Of a DNA stretch of 64,000 bases, positions 35,052 to 45,592 are shown in pieces. Position 1 is the first letter of the stretch; each line of letters starts with the position of its first letter. Both the position numbers and the translations under genes were made by a program. The notes under the pieces were generated by a model. It was not told the DNA's origin, did no database searches, and saw only the letters and a program-made list of their open reading frames with translations. This stretch comes from Arsenicibacter sp965247375 (GTDB lineage Bacteria; Bacteroidota; Bacteroidia; Cytophagales; Spirosomataceae), in contig CBDFHU010000108.1 in assembly GCA_965247375.1 (NCBI GenBank), positions 1 to 64,000 of the forward strand. Reading direction: 5' to 3'.

Positions 35052-35469
35052 CGCCTTCGGGGGTTTCTGGTTCTGTAGGTTCTTCTACCGGTTGTTCCGG
35101 CTCCGGAATGAACGGGGGCAGGATTGCAGGCATATTGCCGCCGTTCGTCTCAATCAGCGCCGCAATAATTCTAGGCTCCAGACTAACCCCTAATCCGATT
35201 GTTTGGGCAACGTTGTTCGGGTTAATATTGTCGATGCGTACCCAATCCGTATGTACCCCTACAATATCTTCTTTCTTGCGGCTGGTGCCGAATACGTAGA
35301 CACGACGAACAGCCGCCCCGCCTTCGTATACATCGCCAAACACCTCTTGGACGTTGGTAGCATGTACGATGCTCCGGATCACGCCCCGCGCTTCCAGATC
35401 GGCAATTTGTTCAGGGGTCAGGAACTCCCAATTGCGTTTGATACTGTCTTTTGTTTCTTCGATTTGCAT
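35032..35469 (-). CDS. Hypothetical tail-module protein
   Basis: 145 residues. Folded N-terminal part (TPEQIADLEARGVIRSIVHATNVQEVF...) and a Pro/Glu-rich acidic C-terminal tail. Coupled to the next gene by a 20-base overlap. Function unknown. Confidence 0.5.
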   Translation of the reverse strand: MQIEETKDSIKRNWEFLTPEQIADLEARGVIRSIVHATNVQEVFGDVYEGGAAVRRVYVFGTSRKKEDIVGVHTDWVRIDNINPNNVAQTIGLGVSLEPRIIAALIETNGGNMPAILPPFIPEPEQPVEEPTEPETPEGDGSESN

Positions 35470-35474
35470 AGCTG

Positions 35475-36674
35475 TTATAAGATTACCTGTTGCTGTATGA
35501 AGCTATTCGCCATCCTGCGAGGATAATAGGTCAGGCTTTCGATTATATTGTTACCGTCGAAATTCAGGGTTGTTAGTCCTGTCGGCATTGCGCCGCTAGC
35601 CGACGTACTCAGGTTGCTATTTGCGGACGAACACCCGGCAAAATTGCCCGCACGTAGAGCAAGTGCAACCTTCGTACGCCCCGTATTAGCCAACACACCG
35701 GTAAACTGAAACTGCTGTACACCGCCAACAACCACGGCCTGCCGGGCCTGGGTGCCCGCGATAATTGCATACTGCTGGATGGTGTTATTCGTTGTTCCGT
35801 CCGAGAATCTGTACAGCTCCCCGGTAACGGACTGATCAGCAACGCGCCGATAGGTACAGACGACTGTACCCTCTGCCTGATTATACCATGCGTCAATTGT
35901 GCGGGTGATAATGTCTGCGTTGCGGGGAACGGCGGTGTTAGTTGTCGGAATACGGGATGTTGCGAATGCGCCCGGTTCGAACTGCATACAGGTCATATAC
36001 ACAGAATCGCTGGGATTGCTACTTGCGAAAGCTGTTCCGCCTGGCCCGAAATTCACACTTAGCGACGTTGTGGTTGCTGTATAGGTAGCCTCGCAGAGAT
36101 ACCTGTTATCGCCAAGATACCGGATTCTCGCCGTTATTCCGGCCGACGTAATTGCAATGCTGCCGGAACCAGTCAGGTTGAATATAGCATTATAGTTACC
36201 ACCCTCGCTGACTACAATTGCCGCATAGTTTGTACTGCCCGGCTGAAAAATACAGGATGCTGTGTATGTTGTACCTGCTACAACTATAGGGGTCTGCCTG
36301 GCTCGTGTCCAGTTTACGCTACCCGTATTGTTGGTTAATTTCCATACCGTTATACCTGCCCCTACGTTAGTAAGAGAAGATACCTCAAGCAGCCCATTAA
36401 GCTTTGCCCAGTTATTGCTGTCAATTTGCTGGGAATAGGTGAACATGTTCGTTCTGTTCTCCTCCCGCATTACACCAAGACAAGCCAGTGTGACCGGGTC
36501 GTAAGTGAAACGGGGCACATTCGCGGGAACTGTCTCAATAAGCCCTGAGCTGTTCACCCGCGTCGCAATGCTGTTGCGCGTAAACGTAAGCCCTGAAGGC
36601 ATTACCCCTTTGGTAAAATCCAGAAACAGCGACGGCGTGAACTGACCGACAACGCCTTGTAAGTTCCGTATCAT
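35475..36674 (-). CDS. Phage spike / carbohydrate-binding-like protein
   Basis: 399 residues. Opens 'SLFLDFTKGVMPSGLTFTRNS', then the RFTYDPVTL...MREENRTN motif of the phage head-spike/receptor-binding families, followed by concanavalin-like beta-sandwich sequence to the C-terminus. Likely receptor or glycan recognition at the virion surface. Follows the coiled-coil fibre gene by 3 bases. Confidence 0.65.
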   Translation of the reverse strand: MIRNLQGVVGQFTPSLFLDFTKGVMPSGLTFTRNSIATRVNSSGLIETVPANVPRFTYDPVTLACLGVMREENRTNMFTYSQQIDSNNWAKLNGLLEVSSLTNVGAGITVWKLTNNTGSVNWTRARQTPIVVAGTTYTASCIFQPGSTNYAAIVVSEGGNYNAIFNLTGSGSIAITSAGITARIRYLGDNRYLCEATYTATTTSLSVNFGPGGTAFASSNPSDSVYMTCMQFEPGAFATSRIPTTNTAVPRNADIITRTIDAWYNQAEGTVVCTYRRVADQSVTGELYRFSDGTTNNTIQQYAIIAGTQARQAVVVGGVQQFQFTGVLANTGRTKVALALRAGNFAGCSSANSNLSTSASGAMPTGLTTLNFDGNNIIESLTYYPRRMANSFIQQQVIL

Positions 36675-36677
36675 AGC

Positions 36678-38066
36678 TTACATTTTTGCGTATGTCCCGT
36701 CAATCGTGCCGTCATTGTTCGCCACCAGCGCAACAATGGTTACGCCGCCCGCCGTCAGGTTTATGTCCGGAGCCGCCCCGCCCGGCCATTTCACCGAAGC
36801 GGGAAATGTCGGCACGAAGCCACCCGCCCCCGTCTGCACCAGCCGCAGCCAAACCGCCCGCCCGTCCGCAATCCCGTTGATCGTGAACGTTGTATTGCCG
36901 TTGAGGTTGAGGTAATGAAACTGATTGTCTTTCAGGGCCATGTTGATAGTATAGGCCGTATTGACGTTGCTCCCCGGCCTTGCAACGTAGTTCGTTGCGG
37001 CTGCTATCGCTGCATCACGCGCCGCTATAGCGTCCGCCTTTGCCTGTAGCGCGTCGGCTTTGGCTAATAGTGTATCGGCCTTTGCCTGTAGCGCGTCGGC
37101 TTTCGCCTGTAAGGCGTCCGCTCTGGCTGTAACCGCGTCATTCTTCGCCGTAGTTGCGTCGTTCTTTGCGGTAACAGCATCATTTTTGGCGGTGGTCGCG
37201 TCATTTTTGGCCGTTACGGCCGTGTCTCTTGACACTAACAGGACCGTATTAATGCCGTCAATCTCGGTTTTTGTGGTGTCAATTGCGGCCTTAATTATGT
37301 CAATTGCCGCTTTGACCTGCTCAATGATGGCACGCTGCTGACTCACGAAAATAGCGTGGTTATTCACGTCTCCGGAGTCCTGAGCGACAAAAGCCGCATT
37401 CTGGCTTACCTCTGCCCGTTTTGCTTCAATTTCGGCTTGTGCGGCCTGAATTGTGGCAAGTTTCTGGTTAATAGTTACCAGAATATTAGCTGAAGCACTT
37501 GCAGAACTATTCGCCGACGTTTCGCTATTTGCAGCGCTTTCGGCATCCTGAGCGACCGCATTACGCAACGCCTGAACGTCCGTTTTTAACGTGTTCAGAA
37601 GTACGCTAATAGCCTGAATAGCCAGCAAAATATCTTGAGCCTCATTCGCTGCCGTTTCGGCCCGCTCCGTGAACTCAGATTCAGGGAACAGAATATTAAG
37701 TATTACACCCTCTTCGTTGACTTCAACGCCAAAACTTGTGCCGTCCGGATTAGCCGGAACAGGGAGCCGGGCTAAATCTATTTCCTGTGTCATTTTCACG
37801 CCACCCGCAAAAATGTACTGAAGCGTAACGGGCACTATTACCCGCGAAAGCTGACCGCCTGCAAAGTCGATTAGTAACGAGTTCCCTTCAGTATTTACTA
37901 CGGGCCGGAACCCATGTGATAGCTGGTTTTCGTTACGCGTATCTACAATCTTTGCGGTTGCGCCTGTTGGCAACAGCGAAAAATCAACCCGTATACGCAA
38001 AGGATTTGCCGGGTAATGTTCAATTTTCGGGAGCGCGAAAGGTTGATTTTTTACTGTTTTTACCAT
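36678..38066 (-). CDS. Tail fibre with repetitive coiled coil
   Basis: 462 residues. N-terminal beta domain (about 1-110), then a long trimeric-type coiled coil from about 130 to 350, made of near-identical 7-residue units: 'TAKNDAT/V' about six times, then 'LQAKADA' about five times (DNA repeats at 37020-37215). A C-terminal beta domain (VNTAYTINMALKDNQFHYLNL) closes it. Typical phage fibre layout. Preceded by a hairpin at 38112-38130. Confidence 0.7.
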   Translation of the reverse strand: MVKTVKNQPFALPKIEHYPANPLRIRVDFSLLPTGATAKIVDTRNENQLSHGFRPVVNTEGNSLLIDFAGGQLSRVIVPVTLQYIFAGGVKMTQEIDLARLPVPANPDGTSFGVEVNEEGVILNILFPESEFTERAETAANEAQDILLAIQAISVLLNTLKTDVQALRNAVAQDAESAANSETSANSSASASANILVTINQKLATIQAAQAEIEAKRAEVSQNAAFVAQDSGDVNNHAIFVSQQRAIIEQVKAAIDIIKAAIDTTKTEIDGINTVLLVSRDTAVTAKNDATTAKNDAVTAKNDATTAKNDAVTARADALQAKADALQAKADTLLAKADALQAKADAIAARDAAIAAATNYVARPGSNVNTAYTINMALKDNQFHYLNLNGNTTFTINGIADGRAVWLRLVQTGAGGFVPTFPASVKWPGGAAPDINLTAGGVTIVALVANNDGTIDGTYAKM

Positions 38067-38111
38067 TTTCTTTATGCGCTTTTTTAGCCGACTAGTTACA
38101 ACAGAAAAGGG

Positions 38112-38130
38112 GCTTTTGGCCCCCTCCTGT
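38112..38130 (-). terminator. Hairpin between tailspike and fibre genes
   Basis: Short GC stem (AGGGG / CCCCT) around TTTTGG; on the minus strand a run of four T follows. An attenuating terminator that could lower fibre expression relative to the genes upstream. Confidence 0.4.
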
Positions 38131-38150
38131 AACGAAAACGGTGTTAATTA

Positions 38151-41039
38151 TCACTGCCTTACTAGCTGGTTTGTATTGGTATCGAACCGGACCGCCCTTT
38201 GTGTTGTGGCATTGAAGGAGCCAACCACCGGCACATTATCACGGCGCAAATAAAGCTGATCGAAAACCCGACGAAGCACTTTTATAAGCTCATCGACAGA
38301 AAGCAAGTACTCTCTTTGTGTTTCGTCGTTTTCGAACTTAAGCTTTGAAGAGCCGGTAATAACAGACTCCAATACCGTCTCAAGGTCCCTGCGAAGCTTG
38401 TAAGGCGTACCGGTTGGCCCCTTAGCAACAACCTGTAGATTGTCGCTTGTATCCAGCATTACGCCAAATTCATTATCCTGCAAGTAATCTATATTAGAAA
38501 GCATTCTTGCCCCGATACGTTGCCAGTTCGACCAAGGGCCGTTTTCGACCCTTGCCCGGCTAATCATCAGCGTATTGTCTTCGCTTGTCATTACCTGAAG
38601 TTCACGTTTTGCCCCGTTTGCGCCCGCATAAACCTTATTCTCAAGGTGCCAGAGGCTCTTGCCGAAAATGCTAACACTTACAAAGTAGTTGCTATTGTCC
38701 TGCAAATCCTCCAGCGTTTCAGTATATCGGGTTGGACCGATAATTTGCATCCAGGGTGTCCAAGGCTGATCATTTACTATCTGACACTGAAGCACAATGT
38801 TATAGAACAGGTTACGCGCTTCAAGTATTTCGTAGTTACCTCCCTGCTGTCCTGTATAGCGCTCCTTTACCTCCAGAATCCACATTTGTTTATTCTCATC
38901 GAACGGCAAGGGGTGTATATTCTGAATCAACAAATATTTTACACCAGTCAACAGGTTATCCTTTGTGTCTGTAAGGTGATATATAGGCACATAATTCATT
39001 TCCTGTATGCCTATATCTGTGTTTCTGAACTCAAGGCGTTCACCCGGCAAAAGTGTAATATCCTTTTTTTGCCGAAGCGGCATAAAATCGGGGTGGTAAA
39101 TGAATTTTACGGGCACCTCTGTTTCTATGTAGAAATTTTGGGCGTAACGTGCTGCAATGCCCCCAATGTCGCCCGAAAACTCTCCCGGTATTTCAACAGG
39201 GTTAAGGGGGTCCGTCTGATCTATGCCCGCAACAATATTTTTCCTAATAAGTATTCTTTCTGCCCAAGTCCATTGAACATCTAAAATATAGATACTTGGA
39301 TTTGAAAGAATTACATTGCCCAGGCTATCCCTTGTTGCATTGGGGTCATTCGCATTAATACCGGTTTTCACAAAAACAATTTCGCCCCTTGCCGGTGCAG
39401 ATGTCATCGTTACGTCTCCGGTTCTTGCACCTAATTCGGCACCCTCGCTAAGTCTAGGCAAAACAACTTTTCGCCATTGCAGGGGTATTACAGGGTCGTT
39501 ATTCTCATCGACTACCGGAATGGTATCTACAACCATTTCGTTTTTCATTTTCACCGTACAGCCCCCTAAATCGGTTTCTCCCGGCATGTTGTCCAGAATC
39601 TTGTTTTGGGCAACGTTCCGGAGCGGTTTCGCAAAATTTACGCGCCTGTTCCCCTCTATTTCGCAATCAACGACATTATCCTGAATCCATGCAAAGGGCT
39701 TACCCCCGCCTGCTTTGCCCACAAAAAGATTATCCCGTATAATATTCGAAACGGCAAGTTCTATGCGGTTTAAAACCGGGATATAACCGCCCGAAATGAT
39801 AATGCCATAAGGGTCTTTCAGCGTGTCCGGCCCGCCCTGATAATAGCAGGAATTGCCCATTACTTTCCAGTCAGAGGCTGATATATTAAGATAGATGTAT
39901 GCAGCAATGCCGGGGCCGTTATGGCCGGTATTGTACATAAGATTGTCTTTAATCCAGCCTTGCCGCATCTGCTCAACGTATACGTTGAACCGTTCACATG
40001 CCATGTGGTTGTTAAGGATATGCCACCCAGGAGCGCCGTATGTATCCCCGATAAGCCGGATATTATCACGGCCTGAAACCAACGTACAATTAGTAATTTT
40101 CAATCCCTCCTGACCATATGGGAAATTACCCGGGAAGGGAATAGGATTTTTTACAAGTATGTGCGTTTCGACTTCATGTATTTTGCAATCGCGGATATGG
40201 CACTCATAGCCCCCCCGTACTGACTCAATGTACACGCCCGCATTCCCCCGGTATGTACCATCCTGATTTTTGTAACCACCGCACTGCATATGTACCCATG
40301 CAATGTTGGCATAATTAGGGTTGTACAGCTTCAGCCCGTATTGGGTTCCGTGGTCCCAGGGGCGTGAACTCGTGAATGCGTTCATGCCGAAAAAGTGCAG
40401 GTCTTCAACGTCAATATTTTGCCGGGACAAGATGAAATCTATATCACTTGGCAGGCTGACCGCAAAACCGGATATGGTCATATACTCCCCGTAGCTGAAC
40501 TTAGCGGCCATTTGTACCGCGAATTGACGAAGGCAGCACTTGTTTTTCCCCGTTGAGATATTGAAATCAGGGCCTTGCCCCCAAGTCGTATCGGGGCCGG
40601 TATGGTCTGCATTCCACTTATTCGGATAAACGCGGAGAATGCTATCTTCGCCCTGACCCTGAATGTTGATATTCTTCCCGTAGGTTTTAATCTGCCGGTT
40701 TACGGGTATAATAGCATCCGGTAACTCTACCGGACCCGAAACAAAAGCCTCTTCTAAAAGTCTGGTATTTTCGGTTACTTTTTTCAGGAAATCAGGCTCA
40801 AGGTAATAATAAGGGTTATTACGTTTTGTCGCCATTTCCCCCACGCCGGAAAAGCCAAGTTCGGCCAAAATCTGATCTTCGGTCTTAACCCCGAATTGTT
40901 CAACCATCCGTCGCCGTGGGTATGCCCGCCGTGTAAGGTCGTTGATAACGGCATAGGCTAATTTCTTAGGGCTATTAAGAAGCCCCGGCAAATGTTGCCG
41001 GAGTTCCTTAATAGCTGAAACCATTTGTTCAGTTGTCAT
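38151..41039 (-). CDS. Large tailspike, right-handed beta-helix type
   Basis: 962 residues. A small N-terminal adaptor (about 1-120) leads to a region with recurring short strands and conserved Asn/Asp/Gly turns (IWVHMQCGGYKNQDGTYRGNAGVYIESV; CHIRDCKIHEVETHILVKN; ITNCTLVSGRDNIRL; NMACERFNVY), the look of a pectate-lyase-like parallel beta-helix, near residues 160-440. The C-terminal half (about 450-962) has several beta domains and ends with LVRQ. Beta-helix spikes bind or cut surface glycans; no catalytic residues can be assigned. Confidence 0.65.
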   Translation of the reverse strand: MTTEQMVSAIKELRQHLPGLLNSPKKLAYAVINDLTRRAYPRRRMVEQFGVKTEDQILAELGFSGVGEMATKRNNPYYYLEPDFLKKVTENTRLLEEAFVSGPVELPDAIIPVNRQIKTYGKNINIQGQGEDSILRVYPNKWNADHTGPDTTWGQGPDFNISTGKNKCCLRQFAVQMAAKFSYGEYMTISGFAVSLPSDIDFILSRQNIDVEDLHFFGMNAFTSSRPWDHGTQYGLKLYNPNYANIAWVHMQCGGYKNQDGTYRGNAGVYIESVRGGYECHIRDCKIHEVETHILVKNPIPFPGNFPYGQEGLKITNCTLVSGRDNIRLIGDTYGAPGWHILNNHMACERFNVYVEQMRQGWIKDNLMYNTGHNGPGIAAYIYLNISASDWKVMGNSCYYQGGPDTLKDPYGIIISGGYIPVLNRIELAVSNIIRDNLFVGKAGGGKPFAWIQDNVVDCEIEGNRRVNFAKPLRNVAQNKILDNMPGETDLGGCTVKMKNEMVVDTIPVVDENNDPVIPLQWRKVVLPRLSEGAELGARTGDVTMTSAPARGEIVFVKTGINANDPNATRDSLGNVILSNPSIYILDVQWTWAERILIRKNIVAGIDQTDPLNPVEIPGEFSGDIGGIAARYAQNFYIETEVPVKFIYHPDFMPLRQKKDITLLPGERLEFRNTDIGIQEMNYVPIYHLTDTKDNLLTGVKYLLIQNIHPLPFDENKQMWILEVKERYTGQQGGNYEILEARNLFYNIVLQCQIVNDQPWTPWMQIIGPTRYTETLEDLQDNSNYFVSVSIFGKSLWHLENKVYAGANGAKRELQVMTSEDNTLMISRARVENGPWSNWQRIGARMLSNIDYLQDNEFGVMLDTSDNLQVVAKGPTGTPYKLRRDLETVLESVITGSSKLKFENDETQREYLLSVDELIKVLRRVFDQLYLRRDNVPVVGSFNATTQRAVRFDTNTNQLVRQ

Positions 41040-41044
41040 TAAAC

Positions 41045-42613
41045 TTATACAGTTTCGTTAAATACCATTAGCTCATCTCCTTTCACGATGTAAGGGCCAA
41101 ATTCCCGCCCGTTAGGCATCTTGAGCATGTACTTTTCCATGCCGTCTAAAACGGGGTGGTACAGAGCAAAAGAATTATGCTCCTGATTAGCTACAACTTT
41201 TTGCCGGCCGATGACACAAAGCCCGCCCGGTGTTTGTCCGGGTTCGTCGCCATTAGGGCCGTCGTTTGCCGCCGCCCAATCCAGAACTGTAGACCCGTTG
41301 CCATACGCTACTGTATAAGGCTCGTTTACGTCAATCCAACCACCGGAGGTTAATTTTGCAACCCGCTTGTAACGTAAGTCCTGAAAGTCAACGCCTTCTG
41401 TTTTTACGGTTGAATTGTAGTACTCTTTCGCTCGGACTGGTATATCCATGTAACCCATAGGACTTTCAGGGTAATTTTTCCCCGCTACATAAGGAGCACT
41501 TGCGCCGCTGCCAGCATTAGGAATGAATGCTACATAGTTAGCGCGGTCCTGTGTTGGTTCCGGATTTGGCTCTGACATATAGGCCGGATCGGTCCCGAAT
41601 ATTTCGCTGTTTTCCCAATTCCATACAGATGCTTTTGTTGCGAACGCAAAAAAGCAAATAGCCTCTAACAGGTTGTGCGAAAATTGGGGGTGCTCTGTCG
41701 TAATTACCTTACCGTTAAGTACGTCACGAACGTACCTGAACCCGTTATGCAGCGCCCAAGGCTTGCCGGGCAACTGTTCTACCTTGCTCCAGAAATGCAG
41801 ACATACACCGCCCGCTATAGTGCCGTCTGGCTGCGTTTGCGCGAATGCACAAACCCGAAGCGCAAAAAGTACACGATAGAAAATAGTTGCAGATATGAAG
41901 TCTTCAGCGTAAAGCTTCACATCATGCACCATGCCAAAGTTAGTATCATAGCCTAACTGAAGGAAGGCGCAACTTTGGCGGGCTAAATTCCGGTCTACAA
42001 GTAGGTTTCTGAACCGGCTATCTGTCGGGCTATAATGCACCCCGTCAACCCTCCAGCCGAATTTAACCTTGTGCCAAAATGTATGAAACCCCCCATAGGT
42101 GGTTTTGTAATACATTTTTCGGCCTTCTTGTGCGTAACGCTCTTTAAGTCTGAATGCAATACCCTGCTCAAAGTCTGTTACGTGGTCTCCTGTAGTAACA
42201 GCAGGCGGGTTTAAATCCCTGAGCTTACCCTCTCCGATAAATTCAGTGCCGATTGCGCCATAAAGAGCTATATAATTAGCCAGTTTCCGGCCATGCTCGT
42301 AGTTAAGCACTTGCCCTAAAGACCACCCTATTTGACTTTGAAAAGCTAATAGGATCGCATAAATATCATTACCGATTAACCAAGCCGCTTCACTCGTAAG
42401 CGGTACTTTATTAGCCTCAACGACGTTTATATCTGGCTTGGCGATGAAATCACAACCGCCCCGGCTAACAAGGTCTGCCGGATTTGACACTTTAAAAACT
42501 TGGTGCTGTATCAGCAAAACCCCATCGACCGAACGGGGCACTTTAGGTTTATTTGGCCAACCGGCCACCCAAGCAAGGGTATTAAGGCCGGTTGGTTTCG
42601 CTACTTGTGGCAT
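41045..42613 (-). CDS. Virion-associated protein of unknown fold
   Basis: 522 residues. Starts 'MPQVAKPTGLNTLAWVAGWPNKPKVP'. Mixed alpha/beta, aromatic-rich (KMYYKTTYGGFHTFWHKVKFGWRVDGVHY; KAICFFAFATKASVWNWENSEIF). No signal, TM or recognised catalytic motif. Lies between a small gene and the beta-helix spike, within the adhesion module, so an adsorption-device part is likely. Confidence 0.5.
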   Translation of the reverse strand: MPQVAKPTGLNTLAWVAGWPNKPKVPRSVDGVLLIQHQVFKVSNPADLVSRGGCDFIAKPDINVVEANKVPLTSEAAWLIGNDIYAILLAFQSQIGWSLGQVLNYEHGRKLANYIALYGAIGTEFIGEGKLRDLNPPAVTTGDHVTDFEQGIAFRLKERYAQEGRKMYYKTTYGGFHTFWHKVKFGWRVDGVHYSPTDSRFRNLLVDRNLARQSCAFLQLGYDTNFGMVHDVKLYAEDFISATIFYRVLFALRVCAFAQTQPDGTIAGGVCLHFWSKVEQLPGKPWALHNGFRYVRDVLNGKVITTEHPQFSHNLLEAICFFAFATKASVWNWENSEIFGTDPAYMSEPNPEPTQDRANYVAFIPNAGSGASAPYVAGKNYPESPMGYMDIPVRAKEYYNSTVKTEGVDFQDLRYKRVAKLTSGGWIDVNEPYTVAYGNGSTVLDWAAANDGPNGDEPGQTPGGLCVIGRQKVVANQEHNSFALYHPVLDGMEKYMLKMPNGREFGPYIVKGDELMVFNETV

Positions 42614-42831
42614 TATTCGAACAGATTTAGGGCGTTTTCTACGTCTTTTTTAGTCTCAACAGGCACCGTCTGAACGGCTTCAGCAGCACTTTTTTGCGCG
42701 AAAATTTGCGGACTTTGGTACAGGTTGGCAGTAAAAAACGGCCATTCTCCTTTACGATACAGGCCGGGAACCGCCCTAACAGGCTCAAAACCGTTCTGCT
42801 CTAACGCGTCTTTAAATTGTTTTATGGTCAT
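42613..42831 (-). CDS. Hypothetical small protein in the adhesion module
   Basis: 72 residues, MTIKQFKDALEQNGFEPVRAVPGLYRKGEW... Its stop shares bases with the next ATG. Function unknown; position suggests a structural or chaperone role. Confidence 0.5.
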   Translation of the reverse strand: MTIKQFKDALEQNGFEPVRAVPGLYRKGEWPFFTANLYQSPQIFAQKSAAEAVQTVPVETKKDVENALNLFE

Positions 42832-42835
42832 TTCT

Positions 42836-45592
42836 TTATGTGTTTTGCGTGTTTATTGGACTGCCGGGGTTGCCGGTTTCTAAAACTAACTGCGCCTTGT
42901 CTCTCGTTTCGTCGTTTTGCGGATCGTAACCGGCTGCGTCGGTTTTTTCAAGCACTATCTTAGTATTGGCAGGCACAAGTATTGGCAGGCCCGCAACCTT
43001 TCGGCCGTTTTTGGTCCATCGCCAACCAAGCGTAGCAGGTCGGGTTGAATTGTCTGTAATCTGAACCCATTGTTGCCCGTCAGGCCCCTGAACCCATTGC
43101 AAGGCTGGTAAAAAGATTGGGTTAAGCGGGTCCGGATTGCCTACCCGTAGTTGCGTTGTCGGGTTGCCTGCCGTTGTCGGATACAACAAATCGCCAGGCA
43201 GAGGGGTATTGGCAGGGAAAGGAGTAGGCACAACAAACGTTAGCGAAATTGCGTCCTGTTGCCCGATCATACGTATCTGTATATTAATCGCTGCACCTGC
43301 ACTAACATTTAATGATCGCCCATAGCGTCCCGTATCGTTTTGGAGCATAGGCAACCAAACCCCGTTTTGCACTAAAGGAAGGCTTTCGTTTGCTCCTGTG
43401 TACTTTATCTCAGGCGTTCCACTGCCTGAAACCGTTGCATTGACAAGCAAAGACCCGCCAATAGCATATTGGCGGTAAATGGCCGAAATGAAACTAGACC
43501 GGACCGAAGCGGTAAGCGTTGTTGAAAATGGAGTAATGCCGCCGTGTCCGTCATTGGCCGTAATCGAAACGCTGAAACTTTGGGCCGTTGGAACCTTGCC
43601 GTAAACTTTGAACTTGTTTATATTATTCAGGAACAGGATACTAACGCCCGTTGGCAACGTACCAAAAGTGTACTGTTCAGCCCCTAAAATATCGCCGTCC
43701 GGGTCGGTAAAGCCGTCTATGTACTGTTCAAAGTCTTCGTTCACATAAATAGGGTCTGCCGTGAATGTGGGCGGCGAAGGCGGGCGATTGCCTACAGTGC
43801 CCCCGCCGCCATCTGCCGGTTCCGTCTCAAGCAAAGGGGTAATATTTGTATTTGTCGAAGGGTTCAGGTAGAAATACCGCACTATCGGAGTATCCGAAGA
43901 ATTACGACGGATATATACTTTGTACTTCTTGCCGAACGTAAGCCCCCCCGTAATCGGGTTAAAGCTTTGCGGGTAATAAAAGCCCGAAAAGTTGAACTGA
44001 CCCGAGTAGCTTGTTTCAGCTATGCAATTTTGCCAGAATGCCGCATCTGTACTAAGCGTTGACCATTGTAGCCCGTCACGGGTTTTGCCGGTACGGGTCA
44101 GACCGTCTATACCCTCAACGGCTATTTGCATAGTCCCTATACCTGCAATAGTTGCCGCTTTAACATTTACCGCCTTGGTGTTTACATCGGCATCAAATGC
44201 AATAGATTTCAGCCAGTTAGACACCGGAACCGCTGTAATAGTCAGGGTAAAGGTCTTGCTAGCCGCCTGCCCGTCAATGTCGGTGAACGTAACCGTAACC
44301 AGAAACGTACCAGCCGTTATCGCTGACCCGCTAATCAGTCCCGAACCTTCGTTAATACTTGCGCCTGAAGGCAGGCCGGTTGCGGACCATTTCCCGGCCT
44401 TGGTGTGTGTTACGGTTGCCTGTATGCTGATTGCCGCCGACTGGTTGAATGAAGCGGCTGCAATATCACCGATAACAGGCTTTGGCAGATCGACAACAGG
44501 CTTTGGCGAAATAGTAAGTTTGAAAGACTTTTCAACAGACCGCCCCTTTCTTGGGCCTGCCTGTACAATTGCTTTTAATACGGCCGTCGTAAAAAGCTCC
44601 GTATCTGTTATTACCTTGCCGTTTACTACCCGCGTCCCCGGCTCAAAACGAATGCCGTCAAAAAGCCCCTCAAGGACGTACAAAAGGGGAATTGTATACG
44701 TCGAGCCATCCGCCTTTGTTGCGGGTGCTAAGGTAAAATTAATAGGGGCACCTGACTGGAAAGACCGGTCTGAGTAATCAGGTAAAACAGGGTCTCCAAG
44801 GTCAATTGCAGGGCTTTGGGTTGCGCCATCCTGCAATGACTTTTGACGGGCGAACGTAGTTTTATAGACCCTGTTATACACTGTTTCCAGCACAAGGGGC
44901 ACGAATTCGCCCTCTTCAGGGGCCATCGGCAAATCTTCCAGAAAAAGGGCCGGTTCGTCGTCTCCTTCAGTCAGTTCACTTTTGCCTGCCGTAATTGTAA
45001 GCCCTTTTCGTGCTAAAATTTGCTTTTTAGCCTCATTACCCTGATTAATAACCTTTTCCAAGGTAGGGATATTGAAGCCGCCTTTTGCGTTCAATTCTAC
45101 TATAATTGCGTCAAACAGTGCCCTGATTTGTGCCGGCGAGGCATAATCTGTGCTGTTTTCAGGGTCTAAAAGTGACTCCGAATTAGCCCGCCTTACCTTA
45201 CCGAATGTTATTTCGTCGGCATTTGGCAAAGGACTATTACCCGTTTGAAGCGTCTGCAAATATTGATACAGTGCTCTACTCAACACAGGCAGGTTAGGCC
45301 CGTCCGGTGTTATGCCATCCGATGATGAAACAACCGAATCAAGGTATTTTGCAGGAGTCAAAACAGGCGTTTGCCCTGCCAATACCGGTGAAACTACCTG
45401 CAATAACCGCCCGTTCCAGATCAACCATTGACCCGTATCGTAACCCTCTTCAGGGTCATATTCTACCGCTACAGAGTCGATAAAGTCAGCGATAAGCCCG
45501 CCCACTTTTTCGGCCGTGTTGGCTTTAGGGGTAATTTCGTTTTTTACCCCGTTGGCCCTTGTTCGTAACGCCTTTTTATTCGTTTTAGCCAT
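42836..45592 (-). CDS. Large virion protein with Ig/cadherin-like domains
   Basis: 918 residues. Residues about 330-480 hold a He-PIG/cadherin-like beta sandwich pair (WSATGLPSGASINEGSGLISG; TVTFTDIDGQAASKTFTLTI). Near 630-720 is another (YVNEDFEQYIDGFTDPDGDILG; GTLPTGVSILFLNN; FSVSITANDGHGG). Ig-like domains on phage particles often help weak binding to the host surface. The stop is 5 bases from the next gene. Start overlaps the upstream gene by 8 bases. Confidence 0.65.
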   Translation of the reverse strand: MAKTNKKALRTRANGVKNEITPKANTAEKVGGLIADFIDSVAVEYDPEEGYDTGQWLIWNGRLLQVVSPVLAGQTPVLTPAKYLDSVVSSSDGITPDGPNLPVLSRALYQYLQTLQTGNSPLPNADEITFGKVRRANSESLLDPENSTDYASPAQIRALFDAIIVELNAKGGFNIPTLEKVINQGNEAKKQILARKGLTITAGKSELTEGDDEPALFLEDLPMAPEEGEFVPLVLETVYNRVYKTTFARQKSLQDGATQSPAIDLGDPVLPDYSDRSFQSGAPINFTLAPATKADGSTYTIPLLYVLEGLFDGIRFEPGTRVVNGKVITDTELFTTAVLKAIVQAGPRKGRSVEKSFKLTISPKPVVDLPKPVIGDIAAASFNQSAAISIQATVTHTKAGKWSATGLPSGASINEGSGLISGSAITAGTFLVTVTFTDIDGQAASKTFTLTITAVPVSNWLKSIAFDADVNTKAVNVKAATIAGIGTMQIAVEGIDGLTRTGKTRDGLQWSTLSTDAAFWQNCIAETSYSGQFNFSGFYYPQSFNPITGGLTFGKKYKVYIRRNSSDTPIVRYFYLNPSTNTNITPLLETEPADGGGGTVGNRPPSPPTFTADPIYVNEDFEQYIDGFTDPDGDILGAEQYTFGTLPTGVSILFLNNINKFKVYGKVPTAQSFSVSITANDGHGGITPFSTTLTASVRSSFISAIYRQYAIGGSLLVNATVSGSGTPEIKYTGANESLPLVQNGVWLPMLQNDTGRYGRSLNVSAGAAINIQIRMIGQQDAISLTFVVPTPFPANTPLPGDLLYPTTAGNPTTQLRVGNPDPLNPIFLPALQWVQGPDGQQWVQITDNSTRPATLGWRWTKNGRKVAGLPILVPANTKIVLEKTDAAGYDPQNDETRDKAQLVLETGNPGSPINTQNT

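Noticed and set aside
38151..41039. Diversity-generating retroelement target in the tailspike
   Set aside because: No reverse transcriptase or template repeat is present in the window.
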